Positions 1-8,982 of a DNA stretch of 45,540 bases are shown here, piece by piece. The DNA is from an uncultured Bacilli bacterium (GTDB taxonomy: Bacteria; Bacillota_I; Bacilli_A; RF39; UBA660): assembly GCA_947632495.1 (NCBI GenBank), contig CANRPL010000003.1, positions 1-45,540 of the forward strand. Reading direction: 5' to 3'. A program made the position numbers and the translations under genes. Every line of letters starts with the position of its first letter. Position 1 is the first letter of the stretch. The notes beneath the pieces are model-generated. The model was given only the letters and a program-made list of their open reading frames with translations, made no database searches and had not been told where the DNA came from.

Positions 1-452
1 CATAAATCCTCCTTAATACTAAAGAATACTAAACCAATAACTGCTAAAACAATACAGGTATCAGCAAAATTGAAAATAGGATATTCGTAATTGAAAATAA
101 TAAAGCCTAAATAATCAATAACATAGTGATATATTAGGCGGTCACAAAGATTACCTAAAATACCACCTATAAGCATACTAATTAATAATATCTCAATTCT
201 ACTTAACTCTTTACCTTTGATAAAGAAATAATAGATAGCTCCTAACGCTAAAAAAGTTATCAGTATTAAAAAAAGATAATTACCACTAAAAGAGCTAAAG
301 GCGGCACCATCATTATGAACATTGGTAAGATAAAAAAAAGATGGTATAACTTCAATACTAACATTTAATTTAATTAAATTACTTACAACAATTTTAATAA
401 TTTGATCAATGACAAAAAACAACGTACTTAATAAAAATAAACTCTTTTTCAT
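1..452 (-). CDS. lspA: Signal peptidase II (lipoprotein signal peptidase), 3' end runs off the window
   Basis: Translated from ATG at 452: MKKSLFLLSTLFFVIDQIIKIVV...FYLTNVHNDGAAFSSF...GGILGNLCDRLIYHYVIDYLGF...FNFADTCIVLAVIGL; contains NxGAAF, GNxxDR and FNxAD motifs of LspA. Next gene's ATG overlaps at 1-3. Confidence 0.93.
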   Translation of the reverse strand, partial: MKKSLFLLSTLFFVIDQIIKIVVSNLIKLNVSIEVIPSFFYLTNVHNDGAAFSSFSGNYLFLILITFLALGAIYYFFIKGKELSRIEILLISMLIGGILGNLCDRLIYHYVIDYLGFIIFNYEYPIFNFADTCIVLAVIGLVFFSIKEDL

Positions 453-496
453 CACATCACCACTATCATTATATCACATTTGATTTAAGGTAACAA

Positions 497-522
497 AAAT
501 AGAAAGCAATAGCTTTCTATTT
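497..522 (-). terminator. Intrinsic terminator hairpin (11-bp stem AAATAGAAAGC / GCTTTCTATTT)
   Basis: Perfect inverted repeat with AATA loop followed on the minus strand by a T-run; contains the stop codon of the small ORF 517-669. Confidence 0.75.
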
Positions 523-669
523 CATTTTTTCTAGTTTTTCCGTAGCTGTGTCAATAGCTGTATCCATTAAGCAGTTAACTTTTTCTTTTAATGGCTGCTT
601 ATATTTTTGATAGGCTAATACACCAAGCGCACCTACCGCTATCATAGCCATATCACGTCCCATTTGCAC
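517..669 (-). CDS. Small hypothetical protein (~50 aa), MGRDMAMIAVGALGVLAYQKYKQPLKEKVNCLMDTAIDTATEKLEKMK
   Basis: Open frame from GTG 669 or ATG 663 to TAG 517-519, with upstream GGTGA RBS; hydrophobic N-terminus plus amphipathic charged C-terminus. Not in the supplied ORF track. Confidence 0.6.
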   Translation of the reverse strand: MQMGRDMAMIAVGALGVLAYQKYKQPLKEKVNCLMDTAIDTATEKLEKMK

Positions 670-748
670 AATATCACCTCACACTAGAAAATGTATATAT
701 TTCTATATACATTTTTAGTATGAACAACATTTCCCGCAATATACAATT

Positions 749-1315
749 TTAGTCTTCCTTATGGCAAGCGAAAGATTCATTATCTTCAACATCATGTAAA
801 GTCATTGACTCTTGATCATCACCATAAATAGTTATTTCATATGCATTTTTCTCTCCGCCACCATAAGATTTACCATCAACTTTTTTATCCTCTATTGAGA
901 AATTAGTATCATACTTGTATTCAGCATCACCATTAGTAACACTAGTATGATATCCATTAATTTTATATGTACCATTAATAACGATTGTCTGTGATGAATT
1001 GTACATTACAAACCTTTTTTCATCAGTATTAAATTCGACAATATCATTATCGCATATCCATTTACCATCTAGTAGTTCTCCAGTCTCAATAAGTTTAGTT
1101 CCGACAATAAATGCAATAACGAAAATAACAGCAAAGAAACCGATAACACCTAATAAAACCCATAGCCAAACTTTACTAGATTTCTTTTGATTATAAGGGT
1201 TAGGATAATTATACATGGGCTGATTAACAGGATATCCCGGATATTGTTGATTAACGGGATATGGCTGTTGATTATAAGGATTAACTCCTTGATTATTGTT
1301 CATATTTTGATTCAT
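749..1315 (-). CDS. Single-pass membrane protein with Asn/Gln/Pro/Tyr-rich cytoplasmic N-terminus and predicted extracellular domain
   Basis: MNQNMNNNQGVNPYNQQPYPVNQQYPGYPVNQPMYNYPNPYNQ low-complexity segment, then KKSSKVWLWVLLGVIGFFAVIFVIAFIV TM helix; RBS GGAG upstream. Confidence 0.75.
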   Translation of the reverse strand: MNQNMNNNQGVNPYNQQPYPVNQQYPGYPVNQPMYNYPNPYNQKKSSKVWLWVLLGVIGFFAVIFVIAFIVGTKLIETGELLDGKWICDNDIVEFNTDEKRFVMYNSSQTIVINGTYKINGYHTSVTNGDAEYKYDTNFSIEDKKVDGKSYGGGEKNAYEITIYGDDQESMTLHDVEDNESFACHKED

Positions 1316-1426
1316 TTTACTCCTCCATTTTTCCTACTTTCCTACGCTAAAAATATAACATAAAAATTAAGATATGGCAATAACCAAAGAAAAAATGTTT
1401 AGATAAAAATGTTAAGCAATTAAATA

Positions 1427-3658
1427 TTAAAGAAAGTCATCATTCTTATTGTTACTTACTTCACATAAGCGCTCAACCATATCACTTTTACGAACTTGTT
1501 CATTATTACTATGAACACCACCTTCAAAAGCCATTGGTTCACCAATAATTATCAATTTCTTTTTAGCTCTAGTTACACCAGTATAAATAAGTTTACGATA
1601 TAACATACGGTGATAACTATGACAGATAGGCATAATGACAACATCAAATTCACTTCCCTGTGCTTTATGGATACTTATGATAAATCCATGCCTAATATTA
1701 GGTAGATCTTTAGGTGTATAAGTAACAATATTACCATCAAAATCAATACATATTTCTGTCTTACCACTTTTAGTTTGAACACCAGTTTTAATCGCTACAA
1801 TAGTTCCAATGTCACCATTATAAACATTATTATCAGGATCATTTACTAATTGTAAGACCTTATCATTTTCCCGATAAATTATATCCCCATATTTAAACTC
1901 TTTAGATGTTTTTTGAGGAGGATTAAATATTTTTTGTAGAATTTTATTTAAATTATCAATACCATTAACACCGGCATACATTGGAGCCATAATTTGATAA
2001 TTCTTATAATCATAATTTTTACTTACTAACTGTTTACATACCTTTGATAAATTTTCAATAATATTACTTTCATCGCAAGGTATAAAACTATAATCTCCTT
2101 TAATAGTTGTAAAATCAGTTAAAGTATCATCTTTAATTTCTTCAGCCAAAAGAGGAATATAACTATCTTCTTTTTGACGATATAGTGTATCAAGTTCAAC
2201 TGTGTCAATCACTTTACTATCAATTAAATCCTTTAATAAACTACCAGGTCCAACACTTGGTAATTGATTATAATCACCTACTAAAACTAATTGAATATTT
2301 AAAGTTAATCCTCTAAACAAACTATCCATAAGCGCTACATCGATCATACTTACTTCATCGACAATTACTAACTGACTAAAATCAGGATTATACTCATTAA
2401 TACCAAAAGTATTAGTCTCTTTATTCCACTTTAAAAAGCGGTGAATAGTACTAGCCGGTAAATTCGTTGCTTCACTTAATCTTTTACTAGCGCGACCAGT
2501 AGGCGCTAAAAGAGCTAGACTACTGATAAGCTCACTATTATTATATTTCTTTAACTGTTGATATAAATTAACAATAGCTTTAATAATCATCGTCTTCCCT
2601 GTTCCTGGTCCACCAGTAATAATTAAAATATTATTTTGCATAGCTTTCGTAATCGCTAAACGTTGCTTATCATTATATGTTATTTGACTACTCTCTTCTA
2701 ATTCCGTAATTAAACTATCTAAATTATGGTAAGCATTATTCTTTTTCTTACAAAGATGAAGCAAGCGATACACGATATTATCTACTCCCCTATCTAATTC
2801 GGCTAAATAATATCGATCACCTTTAATAACAATCTTTGTTTCATAGTTTAATTCCTCTAATAATTCAGCAATATATCCCTCATCTAAACCTAAATCTAGA
2901 TAATGGATAGTTGCGTAATATATTTCATCAAAATTTAAATAAAGGTCACCATTTTTAAATGTTAAAGTCTTCATAATATAGAAAAGACAAGCTTTAATTC
3001 GCTCAATCGAATCAGGTTCTAAATCCATATTATGCGCAATCGCATCAATTTTAGTAAAACTAATCTCGGGAATATCATCAACGATACTATATATATTTTG
3101 TTCAATAACCGAAATAGTATGACTTTTATAAGTATTATATATCGCTAAAGCATCACGCATAATAAAACCGAGTTCAGTCAAATAGACGATGGTTTTATGA
3201 CTTTCTTCATACCTAATTAAAGTCTCATATATCAATTTAGCTTTTTTACTTGATAATTTAGGAACTAGCATTAAAACACTCTCATCAGCTAATATTTCAT
3301 CAAGAGCCTTATCACCTAGTGTATTAACAATCTTTTCAGCCATTTTCTCTCCTATCCCAGGAAATAAATCACTAGCTAAAAAAGCGACAACTCCATCGCG
3401 ATCTTCCGGTTTAACACGTTCATAAGAACTGACATTAAATTGAAAACCATATTTTGGATGAACTGTTTCTTCACCTTTAAAATAATAATTTTCATTTTCA
3501 TTTAACTCATGAAAATAACCAGTTATAGTAATAACTTTGTTAACATAATCTTTCATCGCATCAAGATCGGTATCTTTGATTTTAACTAAACCAATAACAT
3601 AACCATTATCGGAGCTAAAAATTTTTTGGCGAAAAGTTCCCATTATATAGTTTTCCAT
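1427..3658 (-). CDS. recD2: SF1 ATP-dependent DNA helicase RecD2 (ORF extends to 3688; start more likely MENYIMG at 3658)
   Basis: Walker A ITGGPGTGKTMIIKAI, DEVSMID, helix-hairpin-helix N-terminus, C-terminal HGFIISIHKAQGSEFD and YTGVTRAKKKLIIIG. Confidence 0.93.
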   Translation of the reverse strand: MENYIMGTFRQKIFSSDNGYVIGLVKIKDTDLDAMKDYVNKVITITGYFHELNENENYYFKGEETVHPKYGFQFNVSSYERVKPEDRDGVVAFLASDLFPGIGEKMAEKIVNTLGDKALDEILADESVLMLVPKLSSKKAKLIYETLIRYEESHKTIVYLTELGFIMRDALAIYNTYKSHTISVIEQNIYSIVDDIPEISFTKIDAIAHNMDLEPDSIERIKACLFYIMKTLTFKNGDLYLNFDEIYYATIHYLDLGLDEGYIAELLEELNYETKIVIKGDRYYLAELDRGVDNIVYRLLHLCKKKNNAYHNLDSLITELEESSQITYNDKQRLAITKAMQNNILIITGGPGTGKTMIIKAIVNLYQQLKKYNNSELISSLALLAPTGRASKRLSEATNLPASTIHRFLKWNKETNTFGINEYNPDFSQLVIVDEVSMIDVALMDSLFRGLTLNIQLVLVGDYNQLPSVGPGSLLKDLIDSKVIDTVELDTLYRQKEDSYIPLLAEEIKDDTLTDFTTIKGDYSFIPCDESNIIENLSKVCKQLVSKNYDYKNYQIMAPMYAGVNGIDNLNKILQKIFNPPQKTSKEFKYGDIIYRENDKVLQLVNDPDNNVYNGDIGTIVAIKTGVQTKSGKTEICIDFDGNIVTYTPKDLPNIRHGFIISIHKAQGSEFDVVIMPICHSYHRMLYRKLIYTGVTRAKKKLIIIGEPMAFEGGVHSNNEQVRKSDMVERLCEVSNNKNDDFL

Positions 3659-3746
3659 GTTAACCACCATTTTCATTATATCATGCAAACAAATGTTTTT
3701 ACAATAATCAATTATGGGATGACATATAATATATGGGAAGTGATTT

Positions 3747-4439
3747 ATGTTTAATTTTTTAAAATGGCTCTTTCAAGATTTTCACCTTTTTTGTGCTGCC
3801 TATTCAAATAATATTTTTCCTGATCCACTCACAAAAGAAGAAGAGACAATCTTACTAGAAAAGATGAAAAGCGGTGATAAAGAAGCCCGTAATGCTTTGA
3901 TTGAACACAATTTACGATTGGTCGCCCATATTGTTAAAAAATATGATAATAAAAGTGAAGATATCGATGATTTAATAAGTATCGGTACCATTGGCTTGAT
4001 TAAAGGAATTGATTCTTTTAATAGTAAACATAACGCTAAACTGACAACTTATATCGCTAAATGTATTGAAAATGAAATTCTTATGTATTACCGCGCTAAT
4101 AAACGCAATAATCGAAATATAAGTTTAAATGAAGCAATCGGTTTTGATAAAGAAGGTGATGAAATAACGTTATTAGATATTCTTAAAACACCTACACCTG
4201 ACTTTGCTTTAGATATTCATAATCAAAATAATATTAAATTAATTGATAAATATTTTCATGTTCTAACGGAACGAGAGAAAGAAATAATTACCAAAAGATA
4301 TGGTTTAAATGATGAAGACAAAATGACCCAAAAAGAAATCGCTAAAAAATTTAATATCTCACGTAGTTATGTATCCCGTATTGAAAAAAGAGCTTTAACT
4401 AAAATGTTAAAAGAATATATCAAAAATAAAGATAATTAA
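3747..4439 (+). CDS. sigK: RNA polymerase sporulation sigma factor SigK (uninterrupted)
   Basis: Sigma-70 regions 2 and 4 (LRLVAHIVKKYDNKSEDIDDLISIGTIGLIKGIDSF; LTEREKEIITKRYGLND...TQKEIAKKFNISRSYVSRIEKRAL); N-terminus FNFLKWLFQDFHLFCAAYSNNIFPDPLTKEEE matches SigK pro-sequence layout (..N.FPxPL). Confidence 0.88.
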   Translation: MFNFLKWLFQDFHLFCAAYSNNIFPDPLTKEEETILLEKMKSGDKEARNALIEHNLRLVAHIVKKYDNKSEDIDDLISIGTIGLIKGIDSFNSKHNAKLTTYIAKCIENEILMYYRANKRNNRNISLNEAIGFDKEGDEITLLDILKTPTPDFALDIHNQNNIKLIDKYFHVLTEREKEIITKRYGLNDEDKMTQKEIAKKFNISRSYVSRIEKRALTKMLKEYIKNKDN

Positions 4440-4465
4440 AAAATAGGAGGTTAACTCCTATTTTT
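4439..4465. terminator. Bidirectional intrinsic terminator between sigK and PFOR
   Basis: AAAAATAGGAG GTTAA CTCCTATTTTT 11-bp inverted repeat, A-tract on the left and T-tract on the right. Confidence 0.85.
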
Positions 4466-7400
4466 CAAGACTTTGATAATATTCGAATGACTTCATCGCA
4501 TAATCACGATTAGCCTCTAATAAAGAACTAGCTTTATCAGGGTTAATTACTTTAAGCATATTATAACGCGTTTGGTTATTTAAAAATTCATCATATAACG
4601 TAAAATCAACTTTCTTACTATCCAAAGTAAAACCATCGTCCGGATGTCTTCTAAACGTTAAGAAATATCCACATTCAGTAGCTAATTTTTCCATCGCTAC
4701 ACTATTTTCCATACCACCCTTAATACCATGAGAGATACATGGTGTGTAGGCAATAATAATAGCTGGTCCATCATACTCATTAGCTTCTTTAAAAGCTTTA
4801 ATAGCCTGAACAGGATTAGCCCCTAATGAGATTTGCGCAACATAAACATCTGGATAAGACATCGCTATACGTGCCAAATCCTTTTTATTAGTCTTTTTAC
4901 CTGTGGATGCAAACGAAGCAATCGCACCTTTAGGACTGGCTTTAGATGATTGACCACCCGTATTTGAATATACTTGGCTATCTAAAACTAAAATTTTAAT
5001 ATTATCATGACTTGCTAAAACATGGTCAATACCACTGAATCCAATATCATAAGCCCAACCATCACCACCAATACACCAAATATTACGCATCGTAATATAA
5101 TCCTTTAAGTCTTTTAATTCTTTAGGTATATTATCAGTTAAATGATCATAGACATCTTTAGTTACTTCATAACTATTAGGATTTTCTAACCACTTACTAA
5201 ATAGTGGAGCATTTTCATTATCCATATTTTGACTCATAATACGCGCTATTTTATGACGCGTAATATTGTTAGCGACTAACATACCATAGCCATATTCAGC
5301 ATTATCCTCAAATAGACTGCTAGCCCATGGAACCGTATATGGTATATTAGGGGCACTACCACCATAGATTGATGAACAACCTGTCGCATTACTAATAATT
5401 AGATGTTCACCAAATAATTGAGTAAGTAATTTAATATAAGCTGTTTCACCACATCCAGCACAGGCTCCAGAAAAGGCAAAGCGGGGTTTATTAAATTGGC
5501 TATTCTTAAGAGTATAGGTATTACCTATCTCTTTTTTAGAAATATTTTGATCTAAATAATCAAATACCTCTTGTTCAGATTGATCAATCTGATCCATCAT
5601 TAACGCCTTATTGCCACGCATACCTGGGCAAATATTAACACAGACACCACAACCCGTACAATCAGCGACAGAGGCACTTACAATATAATAGTAGTCCATA
5701 CCTATAGCCTTAATAGCGCGGTCTTTAATAATATCCGGTGCAGCTTGATATTCTTGTTCATCTAATAAGAAAGGTCTTATAACACCATGTGGACAATATA
5801 GTGAACATTGATTGCAATTAGAGCAATTTTTATTAATCCAACGGGGAACAACGGAGCTGATATATCGCTTTTCAAGACTACTTGTTCCACTTTCAAATAT
5901 ACCGTCAGCACGATCAACAAAAGCCGATACCTTTAAACTATCCCCTTTACGTTTCATAATTGTTTCTAGGAAAGATAAATTTTCTAATTTTGGTTCTTCA
6001 CCTGTCATTTCAAGTGAAAATTCTTGTATTTTTTTAGTAACTAAATTAATAGAATCAAGATTAGCTTTGACGACTTGATCGCCCTTTTTAGCAAATTTAG
6101 TTTTGATACTATCAGCAATCTTATCAAGAGCCTCATCATATGGGATAATATTACTTAAATACATAATGGCGCTTTCCATAATCATACTGATTTTACCCTT
6201 TAAACCAACTTGATCAGCTAATTCATAAGCATTGATGTAATAAAGATGGGCATGACGTTTAATTAATACTTCTTTTAAATGCTTATTCATCATTTTATTT
6301 ATTTCTTCTTTAGAATGAATAGAATTGATAATAACCGTACAGTTATCCATAACATCATCTAATAGTTCAAATTCTTCTAAATACTTATCTTTAGCAACAA
6401 CTACTAAAGAAGGTTTTAACACATAATAAGAAGAACGAATACATTTTGGACTAAAGCGTAAGTGACTACAAGTTACACCACCACTTTTTTTAGAATCGTA
6501 TTGAAAATATCCTTGAACATAATTATCAGTATTATCACCAATTAATTTAATAATTGATTTAGAAGCACTAACCATACCATCACTACCATAGCCATAGATA
6601 AGCCATTCATGAGCTTGGTCAATATCGATAGGTACGGGTGTTAAACTTAAATGGGTTACATCATCATCAATACCGATTGTAAAATTATTAACTGGATGAT
6701 TTAACATATCATATACGGCATTAATATCCGCTGGTGTCGTATTTTTACTAGATAAACCATAACGTCCACCAACAATATTGATATCTTTATCTTTAAGAGC
6801 ATTAACAACATCTAAATATAGTGGTTCACCATTACTACCAGCCTCTTTAGTACGATCTAAAACCGCTATGGCTTTTACAGATTTAGGAAGGACATTACAT
6901 AAGTATTTGGCACTAAAAGGTCGATATAGATGAACTTCAATTAAACCGACATCATCTTTAGTATCCACAACTTCTTTAATAGTTTCACAAACTGATCCCA
7001 TGGCTACTATAACTTTAGATGCATTCTTACTTCCATAGTAATTAAATGGTTTATAGTCCGTATCAGCTTTCACATTTATTTTTTCCATATATTCATTGAC
7101 AATATCTGGTAAGGCGTCATAATATTTGTTACGAGCTTCCGTTGTTTGAAAATAAATATCTTCATTTTGTGCGGTACCATAAGTACATGGATGATGAGGA
7201 TTTAAAGCGCGCATACGAAATTTAGTTAAAGCATTTTGATCAATCATATCGGCATAATCCGTAGCTTCTAAAACATCTATTTTTTGAATTTCATGACTTG
7301 TTCTAAAGCCATCAAAGAAATGCATAAAAGGTAAACTAGATTTAATACTAGCTAAATGCGCTACCGCACTTAAATAAGCGGTATCTTGAACTGAAGAAGA

Positions 7401-7820
7401 TGCTAACATTGCAAAGCCAGTCATACGGCAGGCATAAATATCTTGATGATCGCCAAAGATACTAAGCGCATGAGTCGATAAAGAACGAGCCGCTACATGA
7501 ATGACACCAGGTAACATCTCACCAGCAATTTTATACATATTAGGAATCATTAAAAGAAGTCCTTGACTAGCAGTAAAGGTCGTCGTTAAACATCCAGCTT
7601 TTAATGAGCCATGAATGAAACCCGCTGCTCCACCTTCACTTTGCATCTCAACAACTTTAACTTTATCATTAAATAAATTTAGACGTTTACTACTCATCTC
7701 ATCTATATGTTCAGCCATTGGACTAGATGGTGTGATAGGATAGATACCAGCTACCTCTGTAAACATATAAGCTGTATAACTGCAAGCTTCATTACCATCA
7801 ACGGTTATTTTCTTCTTCAT
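4458..7820 (-). CDS. nifJ: Pyruvate:ferredoxin (flavodoxin) oxidoreductase
   Basis: 1120 aa; YPITPSSPMAE start domain, QSEGGAAG, two ferredoxin motifs CSNCNQCSLYCP and CTGCGVCVNICP, CAGCGETAY, GCSSIYGGSAP, TPP motif GDGWAYDIGFSG...DSQVYSNTGGQ. Confidence 0.96.
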   Translation of the reverse strand: MKKKITVDGNEACSYTAYMFTEVAGIYPITPSSPMAEHIDEMSSKRLNLFNDKVKVVEMQSEGGAAGFIHGSLKAGCLTTTFTASQGLLLMIPNMYKIAGEMLPGVIHVAARSLSTHALSIFGDHQDIYACRMTGFAMLASSSVQDTAYLSAVAHLASIKSSLPFMHFFDGFRTSHEIQKIDVLEATDYADMIDQNALTKFRMRALNPHHPCTYGTAQNEDIYFQTTEARNKYYDALPDIVNEYMEKINVKADTDYKPFNYYGSKNASKVIVAMGSVCETIKEVVDTKDDVGLIEVHLYRPFSAKYLCNVLPKSVKAIAVLDRTKEAGSNGEPLYLDVVNALKDKDINIVGGRYGLSSKNTTPADINAVYDMLNHPVNNFTIGIDDDVTHLSLTPVPIDIDQAHEWLIYGYGSDGMVSASKSIIKLIGDNTDNYVQGYFQYDSKKSGGVTCSHLRFSPKCIRSSYYVLKPSLVVVAKDKYLEEFELLDDVMDNCTVIINSIHSKEEINKMMNKHLKEVLIKRHAHLYYINAYELADQVGLKGKISMIMESAIMYLSNIIPYDEALDKIADSIKTKFAKKGDQVVKANLDSINLVTKKIQEFSLEMTGEEPKLENLSFLETIMKRKGDSLKVSAFVDRADGIFESGTSSLEKRYISSVVPRWINKNCSNCNQCSLYCPHGVIRPFLLDEQEYQAAPDIIKDRAIKAIGMDYYYIVSASVADCTGCGVCVNICPGMRGNKALMMDQIDQSEQEVFDYLDQNISKKEIGNTYTLKNSQFNKPRFAFSGACAGCGETAYIKLLTQLFGEHLIISNATGCSSIYGGSAPNIPYTVPWASSLFEDNAEYGYGMLVANNITRHKIARIMSQNMDNENAPLFSKWLENPNSYEVTKDVYDHLTDNIPKELKDLKDYITMRNIWCIGGDGWAYDIGFSGIDHVLASHDNIKILVLDSQVYSNTGGQSSKASPKGAIASFASTGKKTNKKDLARIAMSYPDVYVAQISLGANPVQAIKAFKEANEYDGPAIIIAYTPCISHGIKGGMENSVAMEKLATECGYFLTFRRHPDDGFTLDSKKVDFTLYDEFLNNQTRYNMLKVINPDKASSLLEANRDYAMKSFEYYQSLEK

Positions 7821-7849
7821 ATAATCACCATATCAATTATAACATAAAA

Positions 7850-7873
7850 GGAAAGATATTGACTATCTTTCCT
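7850..7873 (-). terminator. Intrinsic terminator after the SGNH hydrolase gene
   Basis: GGAAAGATA TTGAC TATCTTTCC inverted repeat, T-run on the minus strand. Confidence 0.75.
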
Positions 7874-8981
7874 AACTTAAACATTTTGATTTGATGGCAT
7901 TTTCAATCTTATTATATCCTGATGTACGATAGTGAACTGCATCACCAAAATCAGAATTTGTAAGGCCTAAACCAGTACTGATATCGCAGTATTTTAGGTT
8001 CTTAACACGAGCATTACGAAGAGATTGTTCCATTTGAGTATTAAAGGTATCAATACTAGCTTTAGAAACAGGCCATCTACCACCACTGTTTACGCCTCTA
8101 ATAGGTGTAACTGAAGCAAAGACAACATAATGATTTTTCCATTCTGATTGAGCTTGACTAACAACTAAACTAGCATATTTTTGGGCTGAAGATCGCCCAA
8201 AATTAACATCGGAGCCAACATCATTAGCACCCATTAAAATAACAATATTATAACGTGTATTAGGATCTCTATTAAGTAGACCATTAACAGATGAAATCGC
8301 TGTTGATTTGAACCAAGCATACCCCATGGCGCCTCTTGCTACAGCTAATTCACCACGACAAGAACCAACATATAAAGAAACTGTTGCTTGACCACAGAAA
8401 CCAACCGTTCTTGAGTCACCGACATAAATTGTCTTTGTTCCTTTTTTACCTGTACGATTACTTGTTGTCGGTTCTCCTATATTACTATAAGCATTAGAAT
8501 GCGTCTCATCGGTAACATTATTACCAGAACTTGATGCATGACAATTGTCCCCCTCATCCGTTCCATTATAGTATAAGAAACATGATATGCATTCGGAAAC
8601 AGATTTAGTATCATTATCATTACTTGTTACTCTAGTAATTACAAATTGGACTATAGCAGCAATAAGAAAAATAAAGGCTGCCATAATAAATTTTTTAAAT
8701 AATTTTTCCTTTGCCTTAAGCACCTTATCGGCATCACCTTTTCTAATAGCACTAATTAAGGTTATAATTGAAAAAATCATTAAGACTAATGGAGCGCCTA
8801 CCGTAAGAAGAGTATACGCAATTGTTGTAAGTTGAGGAATAGGTTTCGGTATTCCTTCTGCACTACCACAGCCAACATACTCTAAAGCACCAGCATATTT
8901 AGCTAGACTATCACTAGTAAAAAGGATTATACCCATAAAAATGAGATATAAAGATCCTAAAATCTTACACTTTTTACTCAT
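7872..8981 (-). CDS. Membrane-anchored SGNH/GDSL hydrolase with N-terminal multi-TM pilin/VirB2-like module
   Basis: N-terminus has about 3 TM segments (LYLIFMGIILF; IAYTLLTVGAPLVLMIFSIITLISAI; FIMAAFIFLIAAIVQFVI); C-terminus has SGNH blocks VGDSRTVG, GANDVGSD and DAVHY. Confidence 0.8.
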   Translation of the reverse strand: MSKKCKILGSLYLIFMGIILFTSDSLAKYAGALEYVGCGSAEGIPKPIPQLTTIAYTLLTVGAPLVLMIFSIITLISAIRKGDADKVLKAKEKLFKKFIMAAFIFLIAAIVQFVITRVTSNDNDTKSVSECISCFLYYNGTDEGDNCHASSSGNNVTDETHSNAYSNIGEPTTSNRTGKKGTKTIYVGDSRTVGFCGQATVSLYVGSCRGELAVARGAMGYAWFKSTAISSVNGLLNRDPNTRYNIVILMGANDVGSDVNFGRSSAQKYASLVVSQAQSEWKNHYVVFASVTPIRGVNSGGRWPVSKASIDTFNTQMEQSLRNARVKNLKYCDISTGLGLTNSDFGDAVHYRTSGYNKIENAIKSKCLS

Positions 8982-8982
8982 A

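Noticed and set aside
3702-3730. SigE-like promoter CAATAAT-N14-CATATAAT before sigK
   Set aside because: The -10 resembles the SigE consensus, but the predicted start would fall on the RBS, and the same bases give an ordinary TATAAT; cannot be distinguished by eye.
5812-6078. 88-aa plus-strand ORF inside the PFOR gene
   Set aside because: Antisense to a strongly conserved Fe-S region; no RBS or family signal. Same reasoning applies to 999-1190, 8587-8835, 14057-14365, 15215-15406, 28711-28950, 28964-29326, 33586-33906, 42463-42648 and 43829-44026.
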